Source: a virus
DNA length: 20,024 nucleotides
IMG/VR virus record: IMGVR_UViG_3300020129_000305
Location: 1 to 20,024 of that record
Direction: 5' to 3' (one strand)
The translations under genes were made by a program, and so were the position numbers. The notes under the pieces are model-generated. The model worked only from the letters and a program-made list of their open reading frames with translations. It searched no databases and was not told the DNA's origin. Within the stretch, counting starts at the first letter, position 1; each line of letters begins with the position of its first letter. Shown here piece by piece: positions 11,865 to 19,790 of the stretch.

Positions 11865-13753
11865 CAGATTCTCGCTGTCTGGACGTACCAGGCGGTTTTG
11901 CGCATGAAGGTTTCGATGTCGACGTCGCTCGAGAAGTGGGCGTCGTTGATGATCACCGCCGGGCCGGTGCGGCCCGGGGCGGGGCTGATGGCTTCGCCGG
12001 CGTGGGCGTAGACGATCCCCGACCGGGTGATCAGCCCGCCCTGGTCCAGATGCGGGATGTGCGGCACGCCGATGGTTTCGCCGCCGATGTGGATCGGCCC
12101 GGCGTTGATCTTCGGCAGCTGAAAGTGCAGGCCGTTCCAGATGTCGATGATCCCATTCACCATGCCCCGGAAGGCGCCGAGGATGCCGTCCCACATGCCG
12201 GAGGCGAGCCGCGAGATCTGGCCGGGCAGCCGGGAGAACCATCCGATCACGCCGTCCCAGACCCGGGCGATGGCCTGCCAGGCGGACACGAACGGGGCGG
12301 TGATGTAGCCGGTGACGGTCCCCCAGGTGGTGGCGAACCAGCGCAGGACGGCGGCGGCGCCGGCGGTGATCTCGCCCCAATGTCGGTAGATCTGGTAGGC
12401 GGCGGCGGTGATCGGGCCGAGCAGGATCGACAGCAGCAGCGGCCAGTTCGTTTTGATCCAGTTCCACACGTCGAGGACTACCGCTTTCATGGCCTTCCAG
12501 ATGGTGTTCCAGTTGCGGTAGATGAGGTAGGCGGCGACGACCAGGGCGCCGATGGCGGCGATGATCAGCAGGATCGGGCCGAGGGCGAGGCCTTCGGAGA
12601 CGGTGGCGGCGTCGGTGGCGGCGGTGGCGGCCTCGGTGGCCGTGGTGGACGCTTCGGTGACCTTCTTGAACGTCTTCGAGATGGCCGACGCGGTTTCCAT
12701 GGCCCCGCCGGCCAGGGTGGTGGCGGCGCCGGCGGCGGTGATGGCCGGCCCGTACTTCTGCCCGAAGGTGGCGGCGGCGTCCTCGACGCGGGCTTTGATG
12801 GCGTTCATGTGGCAGGCGAACGTGTCGGCCGCGGCGGCGGCCTGGCCGTGGAGTTTGGCCGACAGCTCGGTGACCGCGCTGCCCTGGTTTTTGGTGGCGT
12901 TCTTGGCCGCCTCGGTCGCCGCGGCCAGCCGCTGGTGGGCGCCGACCGCCGTCTGGGTGGCGTCTTTCACTTTCTGTTGGGCGTCGCGGAGGCGGATGGC
13001 CTCGGCGACGGTCAGCTTCTTTTTGCCGGCGTCGAGAGCTTCGATGTCGGCCAGATGCTGTTTCGCTGATGCCAGCGCCTTGTCGGCCGCCTGGGCCTGT
13101 TTGGTGGCGGTCGTCAAACCTTTCTGGATATTGCCGGCTTTGGTGACGGTGATGCCGAACTCCTTCAGGAGTTTGGCGTTCCCGTTGTAAACCTTGCCCA
13201 GCTGGGTGGCGGCGGTGCCGAGATCCTCGTGTTTGGCCGCGGCCAGGTCGGTGGCCGTGTTCAGCAGCTGTAACGCTTTGGTCGGGTCGCCGGTCGCCTG
13301 GGTGAGTACCCGCAGGGCGTCCTGGGTTTGGTTGGCGGTGTTGCCGAAGCGCTCCTGGTGTTTGATCGCCGCTTCGATCTTCTTTTCGTAGTCGTCGTAG
13401 CTTTTGCCGGTGGCTTCGACGGCGGCCTGAAGCTGCTGGTGGGCGGCCTGGTCTTTCGAGCCGATGGCCTGCAAGCCGAGCCCGACGCCGGTGAGGGCGC
13501 CGCCGACGCCCAACATGACCTTGCCGATGGTTTTGCCGTGCTCGGAGATCTTGTCGAGGGACTCGTCGACCGCCGACAGTGATTCGCCGAACGGGCCGAG
13601 CAGCCCGGCCCGGTTGAGGGTGCCGAGCATCGACGAGAAGGCGCCGTGGATCGTCGACGCCGCCGAGGACGCCTTCTTGCCCGACGACGTGAACGCCTGC
13701 TCCAGGTTTTTGAGGTCGCCGAGGACCCGGACGACGATCGACGGGCCGGCCAT
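11864..13753 (-). CDS. Tail tape measure protein (629 aa)
   Basis: The protein has the tape-measure hallmarks: a long Ala/Lys/Gln-rich helical N-terminal two-thirds (KQAQAADKALASAKQHLADI...), Gly-rich helix IGKVMLGVGGALTGVGLGLQ, and hydrophobic membrane-like segments around residues ~395-470 (LGPILLIIAAIGALVVAAYL; WPLLLSILLGPITAAAYQIY) followed by Trp-rich repeats and an HLDQGGLITRSGIVYAHAGE ending typical of the family. It sets tail length and is ejected with the DNA. At about 0.15 nm per residue the tail would be about 95 nm, an inference only. ATG 13753 lies 3 nt after the stop of the chaperone frame. Confidence 0.92.
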   Translation of the reverse strand: MAGPSIVVRVLGDLKNLEQAFTSSGKKASSAASTIHGAFSSMLGTLNRAGLLGPFGESLSAVDESLDKISEHGKTIGKVMLGVGGALTGVGLGLQAIGSKDQAAHQQLQAAVEATGKSYDDYEKKIEAAIKHQERFGNTANQTQDALRVLTQATGDPTKALQLLNTATDLAAAKHEDLGTAATQLGKVYNGNAKLLKEFGITVTKAGNIQKGLTTATKQAQAADKALASAKQHLADIEALDAGKKKLTVAEAIRLRDAQQKVKDATQTAVGAHQRLAAATEAAKNATKNQGSAVTELSAKLHGQAAAAADTFACHMNAIKARVEDAAATFGQKYGPAITAAGAATTLAGGAMETASAISKTFKKVTEASTTATEAATAATDAATVSEGLALGPILLIIAAIGALVVAAYLIYRNWNTIWKAMKAVVLDVWNWIKTNWPLLLSILLGPITAAAYQIYRHWGEITAGAAAVLRWFATTWGTVTGYITAPFVSAWQAIARVWDGVIGWFSRLPGQISRLASGMWDGILGAFRGMVNGIIDIWNGLHFQLPKINAGPIHIGGETIGVPHIPHLDQGGLITRSGIVYAHAGEAISPAPGRTGPAVIINDAHFSSDVDIETFMRKTAWYVQTARI

Positions 13754-13756
13754 CGT

Positions 13757-13972
13757 CTACCGGCGGGCCGGGCGGTTGGCGCGGTTGGCGCGTTCGATGT
13801 GGCGGGCCTCGTTCTGCATCAGCCGGACCATGGCGTCGAAGGTTTCGTCGTCGGCTACGTCGTCGGGATGGACACGCCAATACCGCCAGAAGGCGGCAGC
13901 AGCGTCGGCGAGCTGCCGTCGGTAGGGTCCGCTTCGGTGACGTCTACCTCCACGTCGTAGGCGTGCAACCAC
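13757..13972 (-). CDS. Tail assembly chaperone, downstream (T-like) frame
   Basis: This frame (RRQLADAAAAFWRYWRVHPD then DVADDETFDAMVRLMQNEAR, ending HIERANRANRPARR) overlaps the end of the upstream chaperone ORF in the -1 frame and stops just before the tape measure. That is the G/GT organisation, where a fraction of ribosomes shift frame to make a fusion. No proper start of its own is seen: the frame opens at GTG 13972 without a Shine-Dalgarno. I see no canonical X-XXY-YYZ heptamer in the overlap; GGACCCT at 13930 to 13924 is the best weak candidate. The product is likely part of a fusion, not an independent protein. Confidence 0.65.
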   Translation of the reverse strand: MVARLRRGGRRHRSGPYRRQLADAAAAFWRYWRVHPDDVADDETFDAMVRLMQNEARHIERANRANRPARR

Positions 13973-14184
13973 AGGCTGGTCGCGTCCCGGTCCGGGTGGT
14001 CGCGGACCAGCGCCCGGAAGGCGATGATCCGGAACGGCTGGGCCGCGGCGAGTTCGCCGAACGGGGTCGGCTCGATCCGGCCGAGCTGATCCAACAGCCG
14101 CTGGGACGGCAGCCGGCGGGTGAACGCCCCCGACACCTCGACCCGGTCGGGCAGCGGGGCGGTCCCGTTGGTGTGCTCAGTCAT
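13855..14184 (-). CDS. Tail assembly chaperone, upstream (G-like) frame (109 aa)
   Basis: The 109-aa product (MTEHTNGTAPLPDRVEVSGA ... YDVEVDVTEADPT ... SIPTT) precedes the tape measure by the usual spacing and overlaps a second short frame, so it is the G-type tail assembly chaperone that coats the tape measure before tube polymerisation. ATG 14184 lies inside the end of the gp10-like gene (8-nt overlap). The N-terminal fold cannot be recognised by motif; the call rests on order, size and the -1 overlap. The termination at TAG 13855 is two-thirds through the second frame. Confidence 0.7.
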   Translation of the reverse strand: MTEHTNGTAPLPDRVEVSGAFTRRLPSQRLLDQLGRIEPTPFGELAAAQPFRIIAFRALVRDHPDRDATSLWLHAYDVEVDVTEADPTDGSSPTLLPPSGGIGVSIPTT

Positions 14185-14659
14185 GGACCGCCCCCGGCGA
14201 GCTGGTGGTGTTGGTCCACACCCGGCCGGACCCGAACACCTCGTTTATGGCCCGGGTGTACTCATCGGCCGCTTTGTCGGCCAGGCCGCGCGCCGCCGGG
14301 AACAGATACCGGCCGCCCTTCACGAACTCGCGTGACGACGGGAACGGCCGGCGGCGCAGCCCACCGAACTCCATCCATCCGGCGAAGGGGACCGGTTTGC
14401 CGCCCATCCGCACCGCCGCCCCCGACCGGTAGGCCGACGCCCGGATGCTGTTCGCCAGCGCCCCCGGCTGGTGGGTGCGGCCCGGCCGGCGGGACGACGT
14501 CGGGATCCGGGTGCGCGCCGCCGGCACGATCGGCTGGACCGCCTGGTAGCCGGCCCGTTTCATGGCGTTGAACAGCGGCCCCTTGTCGTCTTTGGTCATG
14601 GCGTCGACGTCCTTGCGCAGCGCGGTCAGACCTTTGATCTGTACCGCCGGGGCGGGCAT
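14177..14659 (-). CDS. HK97-gp10-like tail completion/neck protein (160 aa)
   Basis: IKGLTALRKDVDAMTKDDKG near the start, then PGALANSIRASAYRSGAAVRMG and FAGWMEFGG followed by RYLFPAARGLADKAADEYTR, form the HK97 gp10-like pattern of neck or tail-completion proteins. It would join head connector and tail. Unusually it comes after the major tail protein rather than before it. ATG 14659 overlaps the previous TGA by one base. The end is disordered (TNTTSSPGAVHD). Confidence 0.75.
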   Translation of the reverse strand: MPAPAVQIKGLTALRKDVDAMTKDDKGPLFNAMKRAGYQAVQPIVPAARTRIPTSSRRPGRTHQPGALANSIRASAYRSGAAVRMGGKPVPFAGWMEFGGLRRRPFPSSREFVKGGRYLFPAARGLADKAADEYTRAINEVFGSGRVWTNTTSSPGAVHD

Positions 14660-15339
14660 CAGGCTTTACCGGCCACCCAGGCCGACCCGGACCAGTGGGC
14701 GGCCAGCAGGTCGGCGGTGATCACATACTGGCCGACCGTCCAGGCGGTCGCCGGCGCCGCCGTGACCCCCGTCAGGGCGGCGAGGGTGGCCGGCACCGTC
14801 GACCCGGGCGGGGTGTAATAGCCGGGCGCCCCCGCCGACGCCCCCGTCGCCGCCACCGCCCCGGTGTTCTTCGTCCACGGGCCGGTGGCGGTCCAGTCGA
14901 TGTCGACCTCGGAGGCGTTGCCGGCCTGGCCGCCGAACACGTTGTACGGCAGCGGGATCAAAAGCCCCGCATATTCGGGGTTGTTCGCCGCCGCCGGCCT
15001 CGAGGCGTAACCGCGGACCTTGAACGTCGCCAGCGTGCCCGCCGACGCGTAGGCGGCCACCGCCGCCGACAGGGTGGCGTCGGTGCCGCCCGGGTCGAAG
15101 GACTGGGCGAACTTGGCCACAAAATGGTATTTCGCCGGGCCCGGATATTCCTGCACCCCGCAGAACGTCGTCAACGTGATCGGGTTGTTATCGACCTGCA
15201 AGTCGACCTCCAGCGACAAGCACTTGAGGTTCACGCCGTTGATCTCCACATAGGTGTCGGTCATCATCAGCGGCTGGGCGTTCGCCGGGGCCGGGTCGGC
15301 GTAAACGACGGGGGCGTCGAGAGTGTCAACGTCGGACAT
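14659..15339 (-). CDS. Major tail protein (226 aa)
   Basis: The central block TYVEINGVNLKCLSLEVDLQVDNNPITLTTF and VAKFAQSFDPGGTDATLSAAVAAY ... ATFKVRGY ... NPEYAGLLIPLPYNVFGGQAGNASEVDIDW is the tail-tube beta pattern of siphovirus major tail proteins. The C-terminus (GYYTPPGSTVPATLAALTGVTAAPATAWTVGQYVITADLL ending HWSGSAWVAGKA) is a small additional domain that may decorate the tail surface, similar to short carbohydrate-binding tails in other phages. ATG 15339 has a strong GAGGAG with ~6 nt spacing, consistent with high expression. The preceding gene's TGA lies inside this ribosome-binding region. Confidence 0.85.
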   Translation of the reverse strand: MSDVDTLDAPVVYADPAPANAQPLMMTDTYVEINGVNLKCLSLEVDLQVDNNPITLTTFCGVQEYPGPAKYHFVAKFAQSFDPGGTDATLSAAVAAYASAGTLATFKVRGYASRPAAANNPEYAGLLIPLPYNVFGGQAGNASEVDIDWTATGPWTKNTGAVAATGASAGAPGYYTPPGSTVPATLAALTGVTAAPATAWTVGQYVITADLLAAHWSGSAWVAGKA

Positions 15340-15348
15340 TGGTTCTCC

Positions 15349-15732
15349 TCACATTCGGGCGTTCAGGATCAGCTCTTCGGTCAGAAAGTCGGCGCCGGCG
15401 ATGTTCACGATCCCCCGGGGGCGCTGCTCGGTCGGCCGGCAGATCTGCACCACCCCGCCCAACGTCGGGTCGGCCTCGACCGCCTGGCGGGCCTGGCCGA
15501 TCAGCCCGTCGAGGGTGTCGTCGGCGCCGACGCCGACCGCGGCGGTGACCGACCAGGTGATCTCGTCGACCGCGAACGCCGGCTGGTGGAACATCACCGT
15601 CGGGCGCATGATCACCAGCGCCGGGGCGTTCATCGACGACGGCGGCGACTCGAACACCGCCACCAGGTCGCCGGTGCCCGCCTCGAGCACGTCCGCCAAC
15701 GCCGACGCCGCCGACGGACGGTCCCAGCTCAC
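15349..15732 (-). CDS. Head closure or tail terminator protein (127 aa)
   Basis: The GTG at 15732 overlaps the previous TGA (GTGA). The protein includes DVLEAGTGDLVAVFESPPSS, PTVMFHQPAFAVDEITWSVT and DTLDGLIGQARQAVEADPTLGG. The small alpha/beta size and position between the head-tail connector and the major tail protein fit a tail terminator or head-closure protein, which caps the tail tube or seals the head. No diagnostic motif distinguishes the two. The frame is open upstream but that section is Arg/Pro-rich shadow sequence. Confidence 0.65.
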   Translation of the reverse strand: MSWDRPSAASALADVLEAGTGDLVAVFESPPSSMNAPALVIMRPTVMFHQPAFAVDEITWSVTAAVGVGADDTLDGLIGQARQAVEADPTLGGVVQICRPTEQRPRGIVNIAGADFLTEELILNARM

Positions 15733-16100
15733 CCGAACACCAGCGGGCCGAGACTCGAGTACAGCGACTCGATGTCGGCGTCGAAACGGCCGACCCGGAC
15801 GATCCCAGCGTCCCCGAAACCGAGAGTGCCGTCGATCGAATCCCGCCGCCGGTACAGGCGCGCCGCGTGGATCAGGCACGCCTGGTGGGCAGCGTCGGGC
15901 AGCAGGGCGGTGTCCGCCGGGTAGGTCCAGTCGACGGTGACCGAACCGTCAGGGTTGGTAGTCGAGGTCTGGCCCAGGCGGCGCATGCCGAAATCCACCG
16001 CCGCCGCCAACGCGGTTTGGATGATGCCGTCCTCGGTCGGGTCGGGCTGTAGGCGCAGCAGCGCCCGAACCTCTTTCAGGCTCGGCCAGGCCGCCATCAT
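15729..16100 (-). CDS. Head-tail connector protein, gp6-like (123 aa)
   Basis: The N-terminal helix pattern [20 protein letters not shown] followed by [16 protein letters not shown] and the [20 protein letters not shown] helix is that of the HK97 gp6/SPP1 gp15-type connector family, which forms a ring below the portal. The typical size is 90-130 aa. ATG 16100 overlaps the fibre gene TGA (ATGA); a second ATG follows directly at 16097. It lies in the right place, between head and tail genes. Confidence 0.85.
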   Translation of the reverse strand: MMAAWPSLKEVRALLRLQPDPTEDGIIQTALAAAVDFGMRRLGQTSTTNPDGSVTVDWTYPADTALLPDAAHQACLIHAARLYRRRDSIDGTLGFGDAGIVRVGRFDADIESLYSSLGPLVFG

Positions 16101-16921
16101 GCGCTCCGGTGGATGCCGATACCACCGTCATAGGTGCCGAAGCCTCCGGTTGGAGTGAAGGCGGTCGGTGGCGGACCGCTGACACCGGCGACATAGAGGG
16201 CTAAGGCGCTCGGGTTGTTGGCCGAATAGCCGAGGTTGAGGATGCCAAAGCCGCTAGTGCCGCCGGTACCGGCACCGCTCGCCCATCGAAAGCGATTGGC
16301 CAGAGTGGCGGCCTGGTCGACCGCGGCCACGCTAAACCAGGTGTTGGCCGGCACCACCAGTGGCGTACCGAGAGTGAGCACCTTTTGTCCGGTAGCGCCG
16401 GTCATGGGGATCGACCCGCAATCCAAAAGCAGGTCAGCCCACTTAACCCCGGCAGTCCACGCCATCGGCTGGGTCTGATTGACAGGCTTATAAATCCCTA
16501 CCCGGGTGATAGCGGCCGCGTCGCCGGCCGCGGTCATATAGGCGTCCAGCTTGTCAATGGTGACACCCGTTGGGCCTGAGTGGTACGGGACGCTGACGAA
16601 GAGGATCTGATTCTGCCCGACCGACTGGACGGCCCCGGTAGCGATCGGGTTGCCGTACCAGGAGCCGACAGCCGAGGGCGTGTAGGGCAGGGCGCTCAGA
16701 CCAGGCGGCCCCTGCGGGCCGGTCGCGCCCGCGGCGCCCTGCGGCCCGGTAGCGCCCTGCGGGCCGGTCGCGCCTGGAGCGCCCTGCGGACCGGTCGGCC
16801 CTTGCGGCCCTTGCGGCCCTTGCGGTCCGGGCAGGCCGGCCAGGACGGTGGCGTCGACGACGATCGGCGGCGGGGCGATCTCGGTGACGTCGACGACGAC
16901 GACGGGCGGGACGGCGGTCAT
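16097..16921 (-). CDS. Collagen-like fibre protein of the head module (274 aa)
   Basis: The first ~28 residues ([20 protein letters not shown]...) are an attachment segment. Residues ~29-74 are about 15 Gly-X-Y triplets ([35 protein letters not shown]...), which form a collagen-like triple helix. Residues ~75-274 are beta-rich ([36 protein letters not shown]) and could be a trimeric tip. Phage collagen-like proteins form fibres. Here it lies between capsid and connector genes, so it may decorate the head, not the tail. The tip-coding DNA is visibly less GC-rich than its neighbours, suggesting exchange. ATG 16921 overlaps the previous TGA (ATGA). Confidence 0.8.
   Translation of the reverse strand: MTAVPPVVVVDVTEIAPPPIVVDATVLAGLPGPQGPQGPQGPTGPQGAPGATGPQGATGPQGAAGATGPQGPPGLSALPYTPSAVGSWYGNPIATGAVQSVGQNQILFVSVPYHSGPTGVTIDKLDAYMTAAGDAAAITRVGIYKPVNQTQPMAWTAGVKWADLLLDCGSIPMTGATGQKVLTLGTPLVVPANTWFSVAAVDQAATLANRFRWASGAGTGGTSGFGILNLGYSANNPSALALYVAGVSGPPPTAFTPTGGFGTYDGGIGIHRSA
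16700..16837 (-). repeat. Gly-X-Y coding repeats of the collagen-like fibre
   Basis: The DNA encoding the triplets has short tandem units; on the plus strand CTTGCGGCC repeats three times near 16801..16826, with related 9- to 18-bp units across the remainder. Such tandem units can expand or shrink by slippage, changing fibre length. Confidence 0.75.
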
Positions 16922-17304
16922 GTCGAGTCGGTGATGTCGCCGGTGACGGTGACGTTGCCGGCCAGCACGGTCACGGTCCGCCCGTCGGGGTAGGTGAGCT
17001 GCAAATCCCAGCCGCCGGTCGGGGCCGTCTTGGAGGCGGCGGCGGGCAGCTGGACGTCGACGGTGTTCGGCAGGTTGACCACGCAGACCATGGCCACGAT
17101 CGTCGACCCGGCTGAGCGGTCGCGGATTTCGGCTTTGACGACCACGCCGGTCAGGTCGACGGGCTGGGTTTTGGCGGCGTCGGCCCACAGCCGGAACTGC
17201 CAGTGGTAGCTGTCACCCCGGTAGAGGCGCAGCGGGTAGGCGGCCGGGCCGGGCGTCGTCGGCGTCGACGCCGGCAGGGTCGCCCGGGCCATGACCCTGG
17301 TCAT
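16918..17304 (-). CDS. Small beta-rich virion protein, BppU-like N-terminal pattern (128 aa)
   Basis: The segment [20 protein letters not shown] followed by [19 protein letters not shown] resembles the N-terminal Ig-like domain of BppU/upper-baseplate proteins and of small proteins found with collagen-like fibres in actinophages. The C-terminus ([31 protein letters not shown]) continues the beta pattern. It probably anchors or partners the following fibre, which starts on its stop codon. ATG 17304 overlaps the upstream TGA (ATGA). The role is inferred from the neighbourhood. Confidence 0.65.
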   Translation of the reverse strand: MTRVMARATLPASTPTTPGPAAYPLRLYRGDSYHWQFRLWADAAKTQPVDLTGVVVKAEIRDRSAGSTIVAMVCVVNLPNTVDVQLPAAASKTAPTGGWDLQLTYPDGRTVTVLAGNVTVTGDITDST

Positions 17305-17714
17305 GCGTATGTGAAACCGTTGGCGACGGTGACGTTGCCGCGCGGGTTGGCGACCACCACCGCCACCGCCCCGGCCGCGTGGGCGGGGCTGATGCAGGTG
17401 ATGGTGCTGTCACCGACGACCAGAAAGCCGGTGGCCGCGGTGCCGCCGAAGGTAACCCCGGTCGACCCGATCAGACCTTCGCCGGAGATGGTGACGCCGG
17501 TGCCGCCCGCGATGGGCCCGCCGGGCGGGGCGATCGAGTCGACCCCCGGCGTCGCGGCCAGGGCCCCCCACTGGTCCTTGCGGACCAGCAGGGTGGTGGC
17601 CCCGGGGTACCAGCGCCAGGTACCCGGCAACGCCAGCGCGGCAGGGAAGTCGGTGCCCGGGGCGCTCGAGGTGGCCTGACCCCACGACCCGGCCTGTTTG
17701 ATCGTCCAGACCAC
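17301..17714 (-). CDS. TIG/Ig-like capsid-associated protein (137 aa)
   Basis: The first ~50 residues (VVWTIKQAGSWGQATSSAPG ... TWRWYPGATTLLVRKDQWGAL) are followed by an IPT/TIG-type Ig-like domain (~55-137): VDSIAPPGGPIAGGTGVTIS, GEGLIGSTGVTFGGTAATGF, ITCISPAHAAGAVAVVVANP and a NGFTYA end. Ig-like proteins directly after the capsid gene are commonly head decorations that bind host or surface glycans. Start GTG 17714 lies 5 nt after the capsid stop. The frame is open far upstream, but that portion overlaps the capsid gene and is not coding. Confidence 0.8.
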   Translation of the reverse strand: MVWTIKQAGSWGQATSSAPGTDFPAALALPGTWRWYPGATTLLVRKDQWGALAATPGVDSIAPPGGPIAGGTGVTISGEGLIGSTGVTFGGTAATGFLVVGDSTITCISPAHAAGAVAVVVANPRGNVTVANGFTYA

Positions 17715-17719
17715 CGGGG

Positions 17720-19042
17720 CTACTTGCCGGCCTTGGCCGGCGGGGCGGCCTCTTCGGTCGGGGCGTCCACCGGGGGCAGGTCGAGCATGGTCGGCATGCC
17801 GGACGGGGCCGTCAGCGGGATGATGCCCGTCGGGGCCAGCGTCCCGAACGCCACGTAGCCGCCGTAGGCGACCTGCACGCCGAGGATGGACGGTTCGATC
17901 ACCGAGAGCAAACCGATCACCTCCTCGTACACCTCGTAGAGCGCGGAGGCGCCGACCATGCACGTCCCGGCCGCGAACGTCGGGACCACGATGCGGGGCA
18001 ATCCCAGCAGGTCGCCGGCAAACGACGACAGCGCCGACGTGCCGGGGGCGCCCATCTCCGAGGTGCGGTCCTGGGGGATCGCCACCCGGGCCACGTCGAC
18101 CAGCGAACCCAAAGCGGCCCACACGTCCAGCGAGCACCAGATCCGGTCGGGCATGCGGAACGACGCCTGGTAGGCATGCATGCCGGCCGTGTACAGGGCC
18201 AGCGTCCAGCCCTTCAGGTCGTTGGTGGCCACCGCCACCGGGGTCGCCGTCGACGCCGACTTGAACGCCGCCGCCACCGCCGTCTCGGTCTGCACCGCAT
18301 ACACGTCGGCCAGGTCCTTGATCAGAATGTCCCACGCCCCCGGCGAGGTCCAGTCGATGTCCTGGCGGGAAATGTCGACGGTGCCGCCGTAGGTGGCCTT
18401 CGTGAAACTGACCGGGCTGATGGTCATCTTCTGCGACGGCAGCTGCGTTTTCTCTCCGGCCTGGACGCCGACCGTGGTGTGCTGGGTGATCTTCGGCCGG
18501 CTGAACGTCGCCCCCGGAATCCCCGCCAACGCCTTAGCGCCGCCCAGCGAAGAAATAAGCGGCCGGTTGTTGTCGATCAGGTCAACGACCGCCCCCACGA
18601 TCGGGGTCGGCAGGATACCGGTGGTGTCCGACGTCTTCTGGTCGGCGACCACCCGCATCTGCATGATCCGGGCGGCCGCGGCCGGGTCCGGGTCGGAGTG
18701 CATGCCCCGGGCTTTGATCAGATCCACCACATACTCGCCGGCGCTGCGATAAATCGGGGTGCGGTCGCCGCCGTCGACCCGGCGGGGCTGGGCGGCCAAA
18801 CCTTGCGGGCGGGGCAGCGCCCCAACGGCGGCCTCATGGTTGTCGCGGAGCTTCTCGAACTCCTCGAGCGGGGCGATCTGGGCGTTCAGCTCGACGATGC
18901 GCTGGCGGGCGGCGTCAAGGTTTTTCACCTCGGCGTCGACCAGATCCCGGGCTTCGGTTTCGACCCGGTCGAGGGTCTGATCGATGAAAGTGATCTGCTC
19001 CTGGCGGGCGATCAGCAGACGTTCAAGGACGGCGTTCGGCAT
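17720..19042 (-). CDS. Major capsid protein, HK97 fold (440 aa)
   Basis: The N-terminal ~70 residues (AVLERLLIARQEQITFIDQT ... IVELNAQIAPLEEFEKL) form the coiled-coil delta domain that acts as internal scaffold and is removed by the prohead protease. The following part has the HK97 capsid pattern: GILPTPIVGAVVDLIDNNRP at the N-arm side, SFTKATYGGTVDISRQDIDW in the E-loop/P-domain, then GMHAYQASFRMPDRIWCSLD, LGLPRIVVPTF and a C-terminal PTGIIPL region. The last ~25 residues (LDLPPVDAPTEEAAPPAKAG) are a disordered tail. ATG 19042 has GAGGTG 6 nt upstream; the GTG at 19051 lies within that Shine-Dalgarno and is rejected. Confidence 0.92.
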   Translation of the reverse strand: MPNAVLERLLIARQEQITFIDQTLDRVETEARDLVDAEVKNLDAARQRIVELNAQIAPLEEFEKLRDNHEAAVGALPRPQGLAAQPRRVDGGDRTPIYRSAGEYVVDLIKARGMHSDPDPAAAARIMQMRVVADQKTSDTTGILPTPIVGAVVDLIDNNRPLISSLGGAKALAGIPGATFSRPKITQHTTVGVQAGEKTQLPSQKMTISPVSFTKATYGGTVDISRQDIDWTSPGAWDILIKDLADVYAVQTETAVAAAFKSASTATPVAVATNDLKGWTLALYTAGMHAYQASFRMPDRIWCSLDVWAALGSLVDVARVAIPQDRTSEMGAPGTSALSSFAGDLLGLPRIVVPTFAAGTCMVGASALYEVYEEVIGLLSVIEPSILGVQVAYGGYVAFGTLAPTGIIPLTAPSGMPTMLDLPPVDAPTEEAAPPAKAGK

Positions 19043-19175
19043 ATCTGGCACCTCATTGGTCGGACGGGTTGATCCTCGACAGACGGTGGTGCCTCAGGTG
19101 CCCCTGTCCCGTGGTGCCCGGGTGAGCGGTGCTCGGCGCGGGTCCGGCGGCGGGGCGGCGTGGGTCCGGCGGCCT

Positions 19176-19790
19176 TCAGTCGAGAAGGGTAGCGCGCTCC
19201 GTCTGCCACAGGCGTTGATAGGCGATCAGTCGAGACTGGTCGGCCCGGGCGCGGCGATAGTTGCGGACCGAGAGCACCTGGGCGTCGGCATACGCGGGGG
19301 TCGGGACGATCGACGTCTCGACCAGCCGGGCCTCGATGCGGGTGATGCGGTCCATGTGGTCCTCACCCAACAGCGGCTGGTAGTTGGTATCGGCGCATTG
19401 ATCTGACGTGGACCGGACGCCGACGAACCCGATCGACAGGAATGCCAGCTCTCCTGATTTCGCCATGGCCGCGGCCCTCTGGGCGTTCGGCGAGTCGTTC
19501 AGTTGCCACGTCCCGTACAGGCCGTCATCTTTCGACACCCACCGCGTCGCCAAGCCGATCGGCCACCTGTCCTCCTGACCATGGAACAGCATCAGCGGCA
19601 GGGCGGCCGCGGTCTCGCGGATGGATTTGGCGAACGCTCCTGGCTTGAACTGCTCCAGGTAGGCGCCGACGTTCGCCCACGTGTTGTAGGGCACCGCCCG
19701 GCCCTCGATCCTCGTGAACCGGCCGACACTCTCGATGGCGTCGTGGCGGAACTCGAAGACGGCATGTTCTGGCTCGAGGACCATCGTCAT
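19176..19790 (-). CDS. Prohead serine protease (204 aa)
   Basis: The protein matches the HK97-type prohead protease family. The catalytic histidine is H70 (PLMLFHGQEDRWPIG), the serine S119 (GELAFLSIGF) and the acidic partner about E159 (ARLVETSIVPTPAYADAQVL). It degrades the capsid delta domain during head maturation and then itself. ATG 19790 overlaps the portal TGA (ATGA); a second ATG lies at 19784. The frame is open upstream but is shadow of the portal end. A 133-bp gap with no recognisable gene follows before the capsid start. Confidence 0.92.
   Translation of the reverse strand: MTMVLEPEHAVFEFRHDAIESVGRFTRIEGRAVPYNTWANVGAYLEQFKPGAFAKSIRETAAALPLMLFHGQEDRWPIGLATRWVSKDDGLYGTWQLNDSPNAQRAAAMAKSGELAFLSIGFVGVRSTSDQCADTNYQPLLGEDHMDRITRIEARLVETSIVPTPAYADAQVLSVRNYRRARADQSRLIAYQRLWQTERATLLD

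Noticed and set aside
11936-13069. 377-codon plus-strand open frame opposite the tape measure
   Set aside because: Gly/Asp-rich antisense shadow of a coding gene with no ribosome binding site or recognisable domain.
11865-13880. Long upstream extension (about 672 codons) of the distal tail gene frame on the minus strand
   Set aside because: It is an alternate frame of the tape-measure gene, rich in Arg/Pro/Gly with no protein-like pattern; high GC removes stop codons. The real gene starts at ATG 11864 with TGATG overlap.
14695-15924. 409-codon plus-strand open frame opposite tail/connector genes
   Set aside because: Antisense composition artefact spanning three real minus-strand genes.
17715-18335. 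Upstream extension of the TIG-domain ORF through the capsid gene
   Set aside because: Reads as Gly/Arg-rich shadow of the capsid frame; the conserved protein begins at GTG 17714.
19043-19175. Possible terminator or promoter before the capsid gene
   Set aside because: Only a short direct repeat (GGTGCC-TCA-GGTGCC) and weak 4-bp inverted arms are present; neither supports a hairpin or a promoter call.
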